Virus record (IMG/VR): IMGVR_UViG_3300047318_000426
Location: 1-57,494 of that record
Strand: one strand, 5' to 3'
DNA from: a virus
Length of the DNA: 57,494 nucleotides
Below, one piece after another: positions 8,719 through 17,622 of the stretch. The first letter of the stretch is position 1. Each line of letters opens with the position of its first letter. Under the pieces are notes generated by a model, which did no database searches, had not been told where the DNA came from, and saw only the letters and a list, made by a program, of their open reading frames with translations. Made by a program: the position numbers and the translations under genes.

Positions 8719-9042
8719 ATGCCCCGCATCCTGGATGCCGAGAAGCGCTGGGAATGCCCCAACTGTGACGCTGTGGAAGTAACAACCAAAGCCGAGGCGC
8801 ACACCCGGTTCCACACCTGCCCCGGCCTGGGTGGGCTCACTGCTCCCATGGTGCCGGAGGGGAAGAAGTCCAAGACCAGGGTCAAGGCGCTGGTTCGTGA
8901 GGACTACGTCGGCAAAGAAGACGTGCATTACGACGACAATCATCGTCCGATCATGGCTATCAGGACGACCCGAGAAGACGGCAGTTACGACACAGCGGTA
9001 CTCGCATCCTGTGTCAACTCAACAGGAGAGGCGGTAGCGTAA
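8719..9042 (+). CDS. Zinc-finger-like small protein
   Basis: 107 residues. Residues 12-35 contain CPNC followed by HTRFHTC, a plausible Cys2-His/Cys zinc site. The rest is a mixed-charge segment with no recognised domain. AAGGAG precedes ATG 8719. Its stop TAA shares one base with the next ATG (TAATG). A zinc protein among virion genes is odd; it may be a structural minor protein or an assembly factor. Confidence 0.6.
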   Translation: MPRILDAEKRWECPNCDAVEVTTKAEAHTRFHTCPGLGGLTAPMVPEGKKSKTRVKALVREDYVGKEDVHYDDNHRPIMAIRTTREDGSYDTAVLASCVNSTGEAVA

Positions 9043-9518
9043 TGGCCTGGTCGGCGAGCGCGATGTTCCGGGAGTGGCCTTCTCAGGCCATGCAGGTCTC
9101 CGGAACCGGTTACACGGGAATCGACAGCGATACTCTCAAGGTGGCGCTGTACAACAACAGCATCACCCCGGACAAGGATGCCGCGGTCGCCTCCACCGGC
9201 TACAACACCGGCACGTGGGCGAACACCAACGAGGTGACGGACACTGATTGGCCTGCTGGCGGTAACGCGCTGGCGAGCAAGGCGTTCACCACCCCCTCAA
9301 CCGGTGTGTTGATGTTCGATGCTGCGGACACTACGCACTCCAACACCGTCACTCTGGCGAACGTGTACGGGTGCCTGGTGTATGACGACACCATTAGCGC
9401 GGGCACGGTAGCTGACCAGGGCGTGACGTACCATTACTTCGGTGGAGGCCAGTCGGTTACGGCCGGAACGTTCACCGTCGTGTGGAATGCCAACGGCCTG
9501 TGGCGAATCACCACCTAA
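9042..9518 (+). CDS. Putative head-surface / minor structural protein
   Basis: 158 residues. The pattern LKVALYNNSITPD, then SKAFTTPSTGVLMFDA and YGCLVYDD, is common in actinophage structural proteins of unknown detail. It is beta-rich and without signal or membrane segments. It is coupled to the upstream zinc protein by a TAATG overlap. Confidence 0.6.
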   Translation: MAWSASAMFREWPSQAMQVSGTGYTGIDSDTLKVALYNNSITPDKDAAVASTGYNTGTWANTNEVTDTDWPAGGNALASKAFTTPSTGVLMFDAADTTHSNTVTLANVYGCLVYDDTISAGTVADQGVTYHYFGGGQSVTAGTFTVVWNANGLWRITT

Positions 9519-9532
9519 GCAAGGGGAGTTTA

Positions 9533-9566
9533 CCCGCCGCTGCGTATCGGGTGGCGTAGCGGCGGG
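9533..9566 (+). other. Intergenic hairpin
   Basis: CCCGCCGCT (9533-9541) pairs perfectly with AGCGGCGGG (9558-9566) around a 16-nt loop, just before the start at 9575. The right arm includes the G-rich ribosome site, so it could modulate translation. There is no T-tract, so a terminator is less likely. Confidence 0.45.
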
Positions 9567-9574
9567 GGGTTGAG

Positions 9575-10729
9575 ATGGCGGTTGCATTCAGGGCAGCGGG
9601 AACGGAACTGAATCTTCAGATCTCGAACACCGCTGGTCAGGCCATCTCAACTCCCGCAAGCGTGGCGGTAGGGGAAATCCTCGTCACGCTGATTGTGAAC
9701 GACGCCAACACCTACCCCACGGCCCCCTCGGGCTGGACGACGCTGGGCGAAGTCGACAACGGCACGAGTAGCGGTAGCAGTCCCTTTCGGCCGCACACCA
9801 GCGTCTATTACAGGGTGGCGGACGGCACCGAGGGGTCAAGCCAGACGTGGTCTTTTAACACGTCCGCCTATCCCACCGGAGATGCGAACGTTAAGGCGAT
9901 CATGTTCGCCTTCACTGGCGGGCACACGACCACTCCCATTCAGGGGTCGGAGTGGTCGACCAGCACCACTACGGCGACCACGTCCGCGCTTACGCACCCG
10001 TCGGTTACCCCTGGGGTGAATGGCTGCGGGTTGATTCTGTTTCGCGGCGCCGGTGTCACCGCGAACCGAACCTTCACCAGCAGCGTTACCTCGGCCAGCG
10101 CCCCTGCGGGCGTGGAGCGCTGGGATACCGCACTGGCCGGTGCTTCAACTGATAGCTGTGCCTATACCCGCGACGGATCGTTCGGTACGGGCGCTCAGTC
10201 GTTCACCACTACTTCCAGCAATACCTGCATTGACGGATCGGTACTTTGGTCCATCCTGATCCGCCCTGCGGCTACGGTCACGAACGCCAGCGCGGAACAT
10301 GTTGCGGTTACGGCTACATCTGGCGCCCCTACGGCGGCCCCCAAGGGCATCGCGGGACATGTTGCGGCTACCGGCACTGCCTCCGGCCCGCGGGTCGTAG
10401 CGACGGCTAACGCCAGTGCCGCATCGGTAGCTGCTACAGCCAATGGTGTAACTCGCCAGATTCTGGCCGAGGTTACACCTCAGGCGATTACGGCTTACGG
10501 GGCGACGATACGCCTCGCGATACGTGCTGAGGATGTCGATCTCACCGCGACCGCTTATACCATCACCGAGGTGAGGCCGCGTGCCCAGGCTGTGGCGGTA
10601 TCCGCTACGGCTTACAGTGCTTCAGTTGTTTCGGGAGATGCGGAAGCTCCTGCGGGTTATGGCCAAGTGTTGAGCGTGACTGGCCAGTCAACGCCTTCGG
10701 TGAGGGTCAATGCTGCCATAATCGGCTGA
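9575..10729 (+). CDS. Virion fiber-like protein with beta domain and short repeats
   Basis: 384 residues. Residues 1-230 look like a compact beta domain (GWTTLGEVDNG, YYRVADGTEGSSQTW, IMFAFTGG) similar to carbohydrate-binding or jelly-roll modules in phage fibers. From ~residue 235 it switches to about eight units of the same ~18-residue type found in the next, giant gene (HVAVTATSGAP, SVAATANGVTRQI, AVAVSATAYSASV). The two genes are in different frames, 13 nt apart, suggesting one fiber assembly or an ancient split and expansion. Confidence 0.65.
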   Translation: MAVAFRAAGTELNLQISNTAGQAISTPASVAVGEILVTLIVNDANTYPTAPSGWTTLGEVDNGTSSGSSPFRPHTSVYYRVADGTEGSSQTWSFNTSAYPTGDANVKAIMFAFTGGHTTTPIQGSEWSTSTTTATTSALTHPSVTPGVNGCGLILFRGAGVTANRTFTSSVTSASAPAGVERWDTALAGASTDSCAYTRDGSFGTGAQSFTTTSSNTCIDGSVLWSILIRPAATVTNASAEHVAVTATSGAPTAAPKGIAGHVAATGTASGPRVVATANASAASVAATANGVTRQILAEVTPQAITAYGATIRLAIRAEDVDLTATAYTITEVRPRAQAVAVSATAYSASVVSGDAEAPAGYGQVLSVTGQSTPSVRVNAAIIG

Positions 10730-10742
10730 CCGGGGGTGACCG

Positions 10743-13700
10743 GTGGCTAGGATCGGGCGCGGTCATCCCGCTGCTGCATATGTATTCATCAGCAAGCGTC
10801 CCGTCCCTGTCGCGACAACTAGTGCCCCGGCTGAGGCTGTAGCGGTAACCGCCACGACCTATGGCGCTACGGTTGCCGTCAAGGCGGGCGCGGGGACCGT
10901 TACTGCTACGGCTACGGCCTACGCGTCAACCGGCAAGGTCAAGCCGAACGCTGGAGCAGCGGCAGCTACCGCTACGGCCTACGCCGCAACCGTCAAGGTC
11001 AAGCCCAGTGCGGGGACCATTACTGCTACGGCTACGGCCTACGGCGCTACGGTTGCTGTCAAGCCGAACGCGGGGACCGTTACCGCTACAGCTACGGCCA
11101 ACGCGTCAAGCGTCAAGGTTAAGCCCAGCGCGGGGACCGTTACTGCTACGGCTATGGCCAATGCGTCGACTATTGCCGTCAAGCCGAGCGCGGGAGCGGC
11201 GGCGGCTACGGCTACGGCCTACGCTGTAACTCGCACCATCTCGGCTGAGGTTACGGCTCAGACGGTTACGGCCTACGGCGCCACGGTTGCCATTAAGCCG
11301 AGCGCGGGGACCGTCACCGCGACCGGCACAGCGAATGCGTCGAGTGTTGCGGTCAAGCCCAGCGCGGGGACTGTTACGGCCACGGTCACCACCTACGCCG
11401 TAACCCGCACTATCTCGGCTGAAGCTACCGCCCGGACGGCTACGGCCTACGGCGCTACGGTTGCCATCAAGCCGAACGCGGGGACCGTTACCGCTACGGC
11501 TACGGCCAACGCGTCAACCGTCAAGGTCAAGCCGAGCACGGGGGCCGTTACTGCTACGGCTACGGCCTACGCTGTAACTCGTACGATCTCGGCTGCGGCT
11601 GCGGCTCAGGCGGTTACCGCCTACGGCGCTACGGTTGCCATCAAGCCGAACGCTGGACACGTAGCGGCTGCTGATACCGCCTACGGCGCAACGGCTTCGT
11701 GTGCAGTTCACCCCAACTGTGCGGAAGTCACCTGCAACAACGAACACGATGCGGAGCCTGACGCCCATCACGTTGCGGTGTCGGCAACGGCCTACTCCGC
11801 CTTGGGTGCAGTCGGCGCGCGCGCGGGTGCGGCTACCGCTACCGCTACGACTTACAGCGTCGCTCCGTCGATCCCGGCTGGGGCTGCAGCCTCCACGGTT
11901 ACGGCCTACGACGCCACCGTTATCGCGATACCGTACGTCCAGGTCGACGCTGGCAGTGCGTCAGCTAGCGTCATGGCTTACGGCGCAATCGTTGCTGCGG
12001 CGGCTCCGGCCACAGCCCAGACGGCTACGGCCTACGGCGCCTCCGTTGCGATCAGGGCCAACGCCCAACTGGTCGCGGCTGCCGTTACGACCTACGCCGC
12101 AACCCGCCCGATCCCGGCTCAGCCGGTTACGGCTACCGTCACGGCTTACAGCGTCGCCCCGTCGATCCCGGCCGAGCAGACCGCCCAGACCGCTACGGCC
12201 TACGGCGCCTCGGTTGCGATCAGGACCAACGCCGAGCTGGTCGCGGTCGCGGTTACGACCTACGCTGCAACCCGCCCGATCCCGGCCGAGCAGACCGCCC
12301 AGACGGCTACCGCCTACGGCGCATCGGTTGTCGTAGCGCCCCGTGCCCAGTCGGCTACGGCTGCAGTCACGGCTTTCGACGCAACCCGCCCGATCTCGAC
12401 TCAGGTGGCTACGGCCACCGTTACGACCTACGCCGCAACCCGACCGATCCCGGCTGAGCAGACCGCCCAGACGGCTACGGCCTACGGCGCGTCGGTTGCG
12501 ATCAGGACCAACGCCCAACTGGTCGCCGCTACGGTCACGGTCTACGGCATAGTTCCGTCGATCCTGCCCGAGTTCGCGGACCCGACGGTTGAAGCCAATG
12601 ACGCGTCTGTCGCGGTAAGGGCTAACGCCCAACTGGTCGCGGTTGCCGGTACAGCCAACGGCGCCACGACGGACACGTCGCGCAGGGCTGACGCGGAGCA
12701 GACCGCCCAGACGGCTACGACCTACGGCGCATCGGTGGCGGTCAGGACCAGCGCCGAGCTGGTCGCCGCAACGGCTACGGCCCATGCGTCGACGCCGAGC
12801 CTTAGGGTCAACGCCGAGTCGGTTACCGCGGCGGCTACGGCCTACGGCGCCTCGGTTGCGATCAGGACCAACGCCGAGCTGGTCGCGGTCGCGGTAACGG
12901 CCTACGCCGCAACCCGCCCGATTCCGGCTGAGCAGACCGCCCAGACGGTTACGGCCTATGGCGCATCGGTCGCGATCAGGGCCAGCGCCCAGTTGGTCTC
13001 GGCTGCGGCTGTGGCTCATGCGGCGACGGCGAGCCTTAGGGCTGACGCGGAGCAGACCGCCCAGACGGCTACGGCCTACGGCGCATCTGTTGCGATCAGG
13101 ACCAACGCCCAACTGGTCGCCGCAACGACTACGGCCCATACGTCGACGCCGAGCCTTAGGGTCAACGCCGGATCGGCTACCGCGGCGGCTACGGCCTACG
13201 GCGCATCCGTTGCCATAGCGCCTCGCGCCCAGTTGGTCGCGGCTACGGCTACGGCCCACACGCCGACGGCGAGCCTTAGGGTCAACGCCGAGTCGGTTGC
13301 GGCTGCGGTCACGACCTACGGCGCCACGACAGATACGTCGCACAGGGCTAACGCCGAGCATGCCGCGGTTGCTGCCACGACCTACGGCGCCTCCGTTGCT
13401 ATAGCGCCTCGCGCCCAGTTGGTCTCGGCTACGGCCACCGCCTACGCGTCGACGGCGAGCTTTGGAGCTAGGGCTGAGCAGACCGCTCAGACGGCTACGG
13501 CCTATGGCGCATCCGTTGCGATCACGACCAGCGCTCAGTTGGTCACGGCTACCGCTACGGCCTACGGCGCAACCGCGTCGGTAGCGCCCCATGCTGGGCA
13601 TGTAGCGGCTGCGGTTACGGCCTACGCCGCAACCCGCCCGATTCCGGCTGAGCAGACCGCTCAGACGGCTACGGCCTACGGCGCGACTGCTGCGATAGCG

Positions 13701-15002
13701 CCCCACGCCGAGCTGGTCGCACTTGCCAGCGCGGCCTACGGTGCCTCCGTTGCCATAGCGCCCAGCGCCCAGTTGGTCACGTCTGCAGCCGTAGCTCACG
13801 GCGCGACTGCCGCGATCACGACTCGCGCCCAGTCGGCTGCGGCCACGACTACGGCCTACGCCGCAACCCGCCCGATTCCGGCTGAGCAGACCGCTCAGGC
13901 GGTTACGGCCTACGGCGCATCGGTTGCGATCAGGACTAACGCCGAACTGGTTACGACTGCGGCTACGGCTCATGCGTCGACACCGAGCCTTGGGGCTAGG
14001 GTCGAGGCGACTGCCGCCACGATCACGGCCTACGGCGCATCGGTTGCGATCACGACCAACGCCGAACTGGTCACGGCCACGGCCGTAGCTAATAACGCCC
14101 TAGCGGGCACGGTGGGCGTGGGTGCCGCCGAGCTGGTTGCGGTCACGGCTGCGGCCTACGGCGCATCGGTTGCGATCACGACCGGCGCCCAGTCGGCGAG
14201 TGCTACGGCCACGACTAACGGCGCGGTCGCCGGAGCTACGGCTGCGGTCACCGCCCAGACGGCTACCGCCTACGGCGCAACCGTGGTGATCAGGGCTAAC
14301 GCCCAGGCGGTCGCTGCCACGACCGCGGCCCACGGGTCGACGCCCACTCTCAAGGCCAACGCCGGGGCTGTTGCGGTTACGGCTGCGGCGCATGGGGCGA
14401 GCCGGGCGATTCCGGCCGGAACTGCGGTCTCGACGGCTACGGCCTACGGCGCCACGGTGGCCATCAGGGCGTCCGCCGGGGCGACCGCGGGCGCGGTGTC
14501 CACCCTGTCGCCCGCGGGCGGTACGGGTGCACGTGCGGGTTCCGCGCCCGTCAGCGTGGCGGCCTCGGCTGCCGCCGCGGTCGATGGTGGTGCCGCTGGG
14601 GTTGCCTCTCAGGCGGGCACGGCCTACGGCGCCATGGTGAAGGTGACCTTCGGCGCCGGGACTGCTACGGCGACCGTGACCACACCGACCGCGCTCGGCG
14701 GTGTGGGTGGCAAGGCTCAGGCGGTCGCGACGACGGCCGCTGCGTTCGGGTTCGCGGCCATCGTGATCACCGCCGGTGGTGGCACAGCGCTCGTCACGGT
14801 CACCGCGCGCGGCGTGCGCACCACGGAGGCCAGGACCCCTGCGGGGCGAACGGTCACCGTTGCGGCCGATTCGCACGTCCTGGTCGTGACTGGGGAGAGC
14901 CGCGTTTGCGTCATCCCGGCCCAGGGGCGCGCCTATGTGGTGCCTGTCGAGTTGCGAACGCGGGACATACCCGCCGAGGATCGCACGCATGAAGTCATGT
15001 AG
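10743..15002 (+). CDS. Giant repeat protein, probable head fiber or decoration filament
   Basis: 1419 residues, starting at GTG 10743 after CGGGGGT. After a ~30-residue head it consists of roughly 70 units (my estimate) of about 17-19 residues, of the type AGTVTATATAYGATVAVKPN with a near-constant A-Y/H-x-A/S turn. Two-unit blocks with ATRPIPAEQTAQT recur. One short Cys/His insert (HPNCAEVTCNNEHD) interrupts the array. The last ~55 residues are a different 9-11-residue repeat (VCVIPAQGR, AYVVPVELR). The regular strand-turn pattern fits a fibrous beta structure. The location in the head module suggests a capsid-attached fiber, but a tail fiber is possible. Confidence 0.7.
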   Translation: MARIGRGHPAAAYVFISKRPVPVATTSAPAEAVAVTATTYGATVAVKAGAGTVTATATAYASTGKVKPNAGAAAATATAYAATVKVKPSAGTITATATAYGATVAVKPNAGTVTATATANASSVKVKPSAGTVTATAMANASTIAVKPSAGAAAATATAYAVTRTISAEVTAQTVTAYGATVAIKPSAGTVTATGTANASSVAVKPSAGTVTATVTTYAVTRTISAEATARTATAYGATVAIKPNAGTVTATATANASTVKVKPSTGAVTATATAYAVTRTISAAAAAQAVTAYGATVAIKPNAGHVAAADTAYGATASCAVHPNCAEVTCNNEHDAEPDAHHVAVSATAYSALGAVGARAGAATATATTYSVAPSIPAGAAASTVTAYDATVIAIPYVQVDAGSASASVMAYGAIVAAAAPATAQTATAYGASVAIRANAQLVAAAVTTYAATRPIPAQPVTATVTAYSVAPSIPAEQTAQTATAYGASVAIRTNAELVAVAVTTYAATRPIPAEQTAQTATAYGASVVVAPRAQSATAAVTAFDATRPISTQVATATVTTYAATRPIPAEQTAQTATAYGASVAIRTNAQLVAATVTVYGIVPSILPEFADPTVEANDASVAVRANAQLVAVAGTANGATTDTSRRADAEQTAQTATTYGASVAVRTSAELVAATATAHASTPSLRVNAESVTAAATAYGASVAIRTNAELVAVAVTAYAATRPIPAEQTAQTVTAYGASVAIRASAQLVSAAAVAHAATASLRADAEQTAQTATAYGASVAIRTNAQLVAATTTAHTSTPSLRVNAGSATAAATAYGASVAIAPRAQLVAATATAHTPTASLRVNAESVAAAVTTYGATTDTSHRANAEHAAVAATTYGASVAIAPRAQLVSATATAYASTASFGARAEQTAQTATAYGASVAITTSAQLVTATATAYGATASVAPHAGHVAAAVTAYAATRPIPAEQTAQTATAYGATAAIAPHAELVALASAAYGASVAIAPSAQLVTSAAVAHGATAAITTRAQSAAATTTAYAATRPIPAEQTAQAVTAYGASVAIRTNAELVTTAATAHASTPSLGARVEATAATITAYGASVAITTNAELVTATAVANNALAGTVGVGAAELVAVTAAAYGASVAITTGAQSASATATTNGAVAGATAAVTAQTATAYGATVVIRANAQAVAATTAAHGSTPTLKANAGAVAVTAAAHGASRAIPAGTAVSTATAYGATVAIRASAGATAGAVSTLSPAGGTGARAGSAPVSVAASAAAAVDGGAAGVASQAGTAYGAMVKVTFGAGTATATVTTPTALGGVGGKAQAVATTAAAFGFAAIVITAGGGTALVTVTARGVRTTEARTPAGRTVTVAADSHVLVVTGESRVCVIPAQGRAYVVPVELRTRDIPAEDRTHEVM
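10830..14760 (+). repeat. Degenerate ~54-bp tandem repeats inside the giant repeat gene
   Basis: The DNA repeats in units of about 51-57 bp with recurrent blocks such as GCTACGGCCTACGGCGC. Many neighbouring units are near-identical, especially around the ATRPIPAEQTAQTATAYGAS coding block at 12100-13900, which indicates recent expansion or conversion. Boundaries are approximate. Confidence 0.8.
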
Positions 15003-15013
15003 GGAGGCGAGTT

Positions 15014-15286
15014 ATGGCCCAGGTGTTCATCAAGGATCCGAACGCGGTCCTGGACTACAGTTTCAACTGGGCGCCATGGCTCGCCTCGGGCGAAACCATC
15101 AGCGCGTCCACGATGGCCGTACAGACGGGGCTCACCAAAGACAGTGACACCAGCACGACTACGTCGGCGACGGTATGGCTGTCCGGCGGGACGGCTGGCA
15201 CGTCCTACACGGTGGCGAACCGCATCACAACCACGGACCTCCGTACCGATGAGCGCACCATCATCATTCAGGTGGAGCAGCGATAG
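15014..15286 (+). CDS. Fiber-tail adaptor-like virion protein
   Basis: 90 residues. VFIKDPNAVLDYSFNWAPW, ATVWLSGGTAGTSYTVANRI and LRTDERTIIIQV match a small actinophage protein family described as a fiber/tail adaptor, commonly found beside repeat fibers. AGGGAGGCGAG precedes ATG 15014. It probably bridges a fiber to the capsid or neck. Confidence 0.65.
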   Translation: MAQVFIKDPNAVLDYSFNWAPWLASGETISASTMAVQTGLTKDSDTSTTTSATVWLSGGTAGTSYTVANRITTTDLRTDERTIIIQVEQR

Positions 15287-15718
15287 GTGCCCCTGGTCGT
15301 GGTGACCGGCCCTCCCTGCGCCGGAAAGAGCACCTACATCCTCGAACGGGCTGGTCCGCAAGACATCGTCATCGACTACGATCGCCTTGCCGTCGCACTG
15401 GCTGGCGAAGGCGCCGACAGTCACGAACATCCCGCCCATCTGCGGCAGGTGGCGTTTCGGGCATGGTGCGCAGTCGTCAACGAAGCCCTCAAGCAGTCCG
15501 CCGAGGCGCAGGTGTGGCTGATCCATTCCAAGCCCAACGCCAGGGCGATGGACGACTACCGACGCCACAAGGCGGATATCGTGGTCCTCGACCCTGGGCG
15601 TCGGGTGGTTGAGGAGCGATGCCGCGAATCGCGCCCGTCGATGATGCCCGTCATCGGCAGATGGTATGGAGAGAGTCACGCCGAGTCGTCGCCTGCGCGC
15701 CGGAGTCGGCAATGGTAG
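15287..15718 (+). CDS. P-loop NTPase / kinase-like protein
   Basis: 143 residues, starting at GTG 15287 directly after the previous stop. VVVTGPPCAGKST (residues ~4-16) is a clear Walker A; IVIDYDRLAVAL fits a kinase-type substrate lid following it; VWLIHSKPNARAM and IVVLDPGRR follow. It resembles the small AAA_33/zeta-kinase-like enzymes that recur within actinophage structural operons. The substrate is unknown. An enzyme placed in a virion gene string may be packaged or may modify structural proteins. Confidence 0.75.
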   Translation: MPLVVVTGPPCAGKSTYILERAGPQDIVIDYDRLAVALAGEGADSHEHPAHLRQVAFRAWCAVVNEALKQSAEAQVWLIHSKPNARAMDDYRRHKADIVVLDPGRRVVEERCRESRPSMMPVIGRWYGESHAESSPARRSRQW

Positions 15719-15730
15719 TGGGGCGGTGCT

Positions 15731-16486
15731 GTGACCACTGACATCGTCACGACCACGGGTAATGGCACGTGGGTGGCTCCGTCTGGCGTGACCAGCGTTC
15801 AGGTTGACTGCTGGGGTGGCGGCGGTGCGGGTGGTGGTGGCTCCGGGAGTGAGAGTTCCGCTGGTGGCGGCGCGGGTGGAAACTTTGTCCGCACAGCGGC
15901 TTTCACTGTGACGCCCGGCAATACGTACAACCTGCATGTGGCGACAACGCGCACCGCCACCTCTACCAGTACCGCCGCTGCCAACAAGGGCGACACCACC
16001 TGGTTCTCGTCCAACGACGCGAGTGGCGTGGTGGCCATCGGGGGCACGGGGGCGGCGCCGGTCTCCGCTGACTCGACATCCGGCTCGGGCGCGACCGCGT
16101 CCACGACCGGCTGCGTGGGCGATACCATCCGCAGCGGCGGTAACGGGGCCGCGGGGGTTTCCGGTAGTGACCGGGGCGGGGGCGGCGGCGGCGGTGCCGG
16201 AACAACCGCGGCGGGCGGTAACGCGTCCGGGGGCACTGGAGGTAGTGGCGGTTCGACAAGTGGCGGTGCTGGCGGTACCGGTGCGACCGACAACAATAAC
16301 GGAGGCGCGGGGTCGAACTATGGCGGCGGGGGTGGTGGAGCTGACACTTTCATCACCGTCAAGAGTGGCGGCACCGGCGCCCAGGGGCGCATAGAGCTGA
16401 CGTATACGGCCGTTACCAGCATCCCCCATAGGGCTCTGGTCATCGATCAGCGCGTGCAGGCTGTCAGTCGCGCATCAATCTGGTAA
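15731..16486 (+). CDS. Glycine-rich adhesin-like protein
   Basis: 251 residues. The N-terminal motif TTTGNGTWVAPSGVTSVQVD (about residues 7-26) opens the glycine-rich domain found in phage tail and fiber tips. Gly tracts (GGGGGGGAG and similar) at residues ~32-50 and ~130-215 could form a polyglycine-II-like tip, as known for gp38 adhesins of some T4-like phages. The last ~30 residues are ordinary (HRALVIDQRVQAV). It probably contacts the host surface. Start GTG 15731. Confidence 0.65.
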   Translation: MTTDIVTTTGNGTWVAPSGVTSVQVDCWGGGGAGGGGSGSESSAGGGAGGNFVRTAAFTVTPGNTYNLHVATTRTATSTSTAAANKGDTTWFSSNDASGVVAIGGTGAAPVSADSTSGSGATASTTGCVGDTIRSGGNGAAGVSGSDRGGGGGGGAGTTAAGGNASGGTGGSGGSTSGGAGGTGATDNNNGGAGSNYGGGGGGADTFITVKSGGTGAQGRIELTYTAVTSIPHRALVIDQRVQAVSRASIW

Positions 16487-16498
16487 GGGAGGTGGAGC

Positions 16499-17014
16499 GT
16501 GGCGCTCTACATCGGATACAACTCCGCCCTGTCTACGACAACTGCCATCGCAGCGGGCACGAGTTACGCGACGGGCGCGAAGGTCGCCCTTCAGCTCAAC
16601 GTCCCGGACAACGGCACTATCACCCTGATCGAATGGGGGGTGTCCATGGATGCGTCAGCGGCGGCTACCCCGGCATTGCTGGAAGTTGCGACGACCGACA
16701 CGGCGTCGACGGTTTCCACGGCGCATACCACTACGACGATCAAGCCGTACCTGAACAATCAGCATGGCGCGTCCAGTTTGACGATGGGCACCGGCGCTAC
16801 CGGGTACGGCAACGGTACGATTACGTCCAACACCACGCTTCGGCCGCTTGACCGGCAGTATGTGGCGCCGACGAATCAGTACGTAAAGATGTGGCCACTG
16901 GGCCGCGAGCCCGTCATCGGCAACGGTACCGCGGAGAGTTTCCTGCAGTTTCGTATCAACACGACCGCGACGGTTAACGCCATCCTCTACGCTGTGTGGG
17001 ATGAGCAGATCTGA
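16499..17014 (+). CDS. Putative virion structural protein
   Basis: 171 residues, beta-rich, typified by LYIGYNSALSTTTAIAAGTS and LIEWGVSMDASAAATPALLE. Similar proteins sit just upstream of the head-tail connector in many actinophages. GTG 16499 follows GGGAGGTGG. The stop TGA overlaps the ATG of the connector gene, so the two are probably translationally coupled. Confidence 0.6.
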   Translation: MALYIGYNSALSTTTAIAAGTSYATGAKVALQLNVPDNGTITLIEWGVSMDASAAATPALLEVATTDTASTVSTAHTTTTIKPYLNNQHGASSLTMGTGATGYGNGTITSNTTLRPLDRQYVAPTNQYVKMWPLGREPVIGNGTAESFLQFRINTTATVNAILYAVWDEQI

Positions 17015-17622
17015 TGGCGCTCAACGATGCGTACGCGACAGTGCAGGCGCTCAAGACGCGCTTCGGCATCTCGGATACCACGGATGACGCCTCCCTCTCC
17101 GAGGCTCTGTCGGCGGCGTCCAGGACCATTGAGCGGTTCTGTCGGCGTCAGTTCAACGACGCGGGTTCGGCGACCGCCCGCACGTTCTTCCCGTTGAGCA
17201 AAACCCTCGCCCATATCCACGACTTCCACACCGTTACCGGGCTTGTCGTCAAGACGGACGCCAGTGACAGCGGAACGTTCGACACCACCTGGTCGTCAAC
17301 GGACTACCAGCTCGAACCCCTGGACGGCATCAGGGACGGCGTGACCGGCTGGCCGTACTGGAAGATCCGGGCTGTGTTTACGCAGTACTTCTACGATTGG
17401 CGCCGAGCCTCCCTTCAGGTGACGGCCCGCTGGGGCTGGTCGACCGTACCGGCGCCGGTAAAGGAGTCCTGCCTGATACTCGCCGAGGAGATCTGGAAGA
17501 CGAAGGACGCCCCGTTCGGCGTGGCGGGCGTCGGCGACTTCGGACCTATCCGTGTCCGCAACAACCCCAAGGTGCAGGACATGCTCATGCCCTATCGGCG
17601 CGACGCGGTCAGGGTGAAGTAG
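17014..17622 (+). CDS. Head-tail connector (adaptor) protein
   Basis: 202 residues. The N-terminal helical bundle (ATVQALKTRFG, then LSEALSAASRTIERFCRRQF) followed by beta strands and a helical C-terminus (VKESCLILAEEIWKTKDAPFG) fits the HK97 gp6/SPP1 gp15 adaptor family. It forms the ring under the portal. It resumes the canonical head-tail order after the ~10.7-kb insert that follows the capsid gene. Confidence 0.8.
   Translation: MALNDAYATVQALKTRFGISDTTDDASLSEALSAASRTIERFCRRQFNDAGSATARTFFPLSKTLAHIHDFHTVTGLVVKTDASDSGTFDTTWSSTDYQLEPLDGIRDGVTGWPYWKIRAVFTQYFYDWRRASLQVTARWGWSTVPAPVKESCLILAEEIWKTKDAPFGVAGVGDFGPIRVRNNPKVQDMLMPYRRDAVRVK

Noticed and set aside
11961-13973. Long minus-strand ORF opposite the giant repeat gene (670 codons)
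   Set aside because: Arg/Gly/Ser-rich mirror of a GC-biased repeat; no start signal; the plus-strand product has sensible composition.
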